Made by a program: the position numbers and the translations under genes
The notes under the pieces: generated by a model
The model's input: the letters and a program-made list of their open reading frames with translations, nothing else
What the model was told of the DNA's origin: nothing
The model's database searches: none
Shown here: in pieces, positions 5,093-5,752 of the stretch
Numbering within the stretch: position 1 is the first letter of the stretch
Layout: every line of letters begins with the position of its first letter
Origin: Defluviitaleaceae bacterium
Lineage (GTDB): Bacteria; Bacillota; Clostridia; Lachnospirales; WQUN01
Assembly (NCBI GenBank): GCA_009782245.1
Contig: WRKK01000184.1
Span: 1-5,752 of the forward strand
Length of the DNA: 5,752 bases
Reading direction: 5' to 3'

Positions 5093-5752
5093 TTAATTTT
5101 CCCGTAAATTAAAATCTTTAATCCGCATTTGAGCGGTGGTTTTGCCGTTGTATGTGTTTGTTTCTACTGTGTGAACTATGTCTATTATCATGTTTTGCGT
5201 GTTTTGGGTGTTTGTTAGGCTTGCGGCGGCGGCAAATTCTTGGTTTAAGCCGAAAGCAATGCCTTTTAAGCCGTTTTCAAAGGTAAAAATTAGCGTGTTT
5301 TTTTCGGATATATCCCGCAGGGCTAGTATTTTCAGGTTGTAGGTTACAAAAAGCGGCTCGGGGTTTGCCTTGCCAAACGGAGCAAGCCATTCTAGTTCGG
5401 TGGCCAGTTTTACGGTTATTTCCGCTGGCTGTAGTTCTCGGTCTATGTGCAAAATTCCTTGCAAATCGGCGGGTTGTAGGGTGCAAGTTTCGTTTAGCCG
5501 TTTGCGTAACTTGTCCGCATTTTCCCTTGTTAGCGACATTCCCGCCGCCATTGCGTGGCCGCCAAATCGTGCAAGCAAATCGCCGTTAGCGAACAACGCC
5601 TCAAATATGTTGTAGCCCTCTATTGACCGCGCCGAGCCTTTTAAGATGTCCGCATCGGCACTTTTGGTTAGCAGTATTGTTGGGCGGTGCAGTTTGTCCT
5701 TTATTCTGCCAGCGACAATGCCAGCGATACTTTCGTGAGTATCTTCGTCAAC
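5093..5752 (-). CDS. recJ: Single-stranded-DNA-specific exonuclease RecJ, C-terminal part (cut by window edge)
   Basis: The frame is open from the right edge to the TAA at 5095-5093 and gives 219 residues; the N-terminal DHH catalytic motifs lie outside. RecJ degrades ssDNA 5' to 3' in recombination and mismatch/base-excision repair. Visible in order: the end of the DHH/DHHA1 region with HESIAGIVAGRIK (6-18 of the visible part) and KGSARSIEGYN (38-48), the DHHA1 motif FGGHAMAAG (63-71), PFGKANPEP (125-133, usually PFGxGNPEP), and a C-terminal OB-like segment ending YNGKTTAQMRIKDF (201-214). The Met codon at 5596 is internal, because homology continues upstream of it. An Asn/Thr/Gln repeat (TNTQNTQN, 180-187) lies in the OB-like region. 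It probably heads a recJ-apt transcript. Confidence 0.94.
   Translation of the reverse strand, partial: VDEDTHESIAGIVAGRIKDKLHRPTILLTKSADADILKGSARSIEGYNIFEALFANGDLLARFGGHAMAAGMSLTRENADKLRKRLNETCTLQPADLQGILHIDRELQPAEITVKLATELEWLAPFGKANPEPLFVTYNLKILALRDISEKNTLIFTFENGLKGIAFGLNQEFAAAASLTNTQNTQNMIIDIVHTVETNTYNGKTTAQMRIKDFNLREN
5192..5212 (-). repeat. Short in-frame NTQ repeat in RecJ
   Basis: Visible residues 181-187 read NTQNTQN. The 9-nt unit AACAC(C/G)CAA occurs twice, differing at one wobble base. It sits in a loop of the C-terminal OB-like domain and is the mildest of the coding repeats in this window. Confidence 0.6.

Noticed and set aside
5093..5596. RecJ fragment as a stand-alone 167-residue gene starting at the Met at 5596
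   Set aside because: The frame stays open to the window edge and carries RecJ motifs (HESIAGIVAGRIK, KGSARSIEGYN) upstream of that Met.

Overview
The window reads as a chromosomal segment of a low-to-moderate GC anaerobic Firmicute, most likely class Clostridia. This rests on three things. The type IIA topoisomerase B subunit closely resembles a divergent GyrB/ParE paralogue that I know from Clostridia. A recJ-apt pair, a typical Firmicute arrangement, lies at the right edge. The Shine-Dalgarno sites are strong and the promoters are of the housekeeping sigma-A type. Genus cannot be named from this much sequence.

Layout. (1) 1-932, minus: a gene cut by the left edge, encoding a PD-(D/E)XK nuclease of the Rpn/'putative transposase' type. 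It has a repeat-rich C-terminal tail and a strong internal Shine-Dalgarno plus ATG in front of that tail. (2) 933-1077: a compact divergent intergenic region with two back-to-back promoters, both with TATAAT and a 17-nt spacer. (3) 1078-3177, plus: a complete 699-residue topoisomerase B subunit with a low-complexity NPE-repeat insertion. (4) 3178-3316: convergent intergenic region with a tandem 9-mer and a perfect 9-bp palindromic hairpin. (5) 3317-4207, minus: an exported or membrane-anchored calcineurin-like phosphoesterase of the YkuE/YaeI type, starting at GTG and with its own promoter. (6) 4208-4535: 328 nt holding that promoter, a long terminator-like hairpin, and a modular triple-hairpin repeat. 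(7) 4536-5060, minus: apt, adenine phosphoribosyltransferase. (8) 5093-5752, minus: the C-terminal 219 residues of RecJ, cut by the right edge; recJ and apt are 32 nt apart and probably co-transcribed.

How the genes relate. recJ (ssDNA exonuclease, repair) and apt (purine salvage) form a conserved Firmicute pair. The phosphoesterase is insulated from them by hairpins and its own promoter. The topoisomerase subunit and the Rpn-like nuclease are divergently transcribed from adjacent promoters; nothing shows that they cooperate. No gene for a topoisomerase A subunit is present beside the B subunit.

Two observations stand out. First, the Rpn-like gene may encode a second, shorter C-terminal protein from an internal start, as shown for E. 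coli Rpn toxin/antitoxin genes. Second, four of the five proteins carry short in-frame tandem repeats in loops or tails, with further tandem repeats between genes, as if this genome is prone to small repeat expansions. No tRNA, rRNA, CRISPR array, intact insertion sequence or prophage feature was seen.
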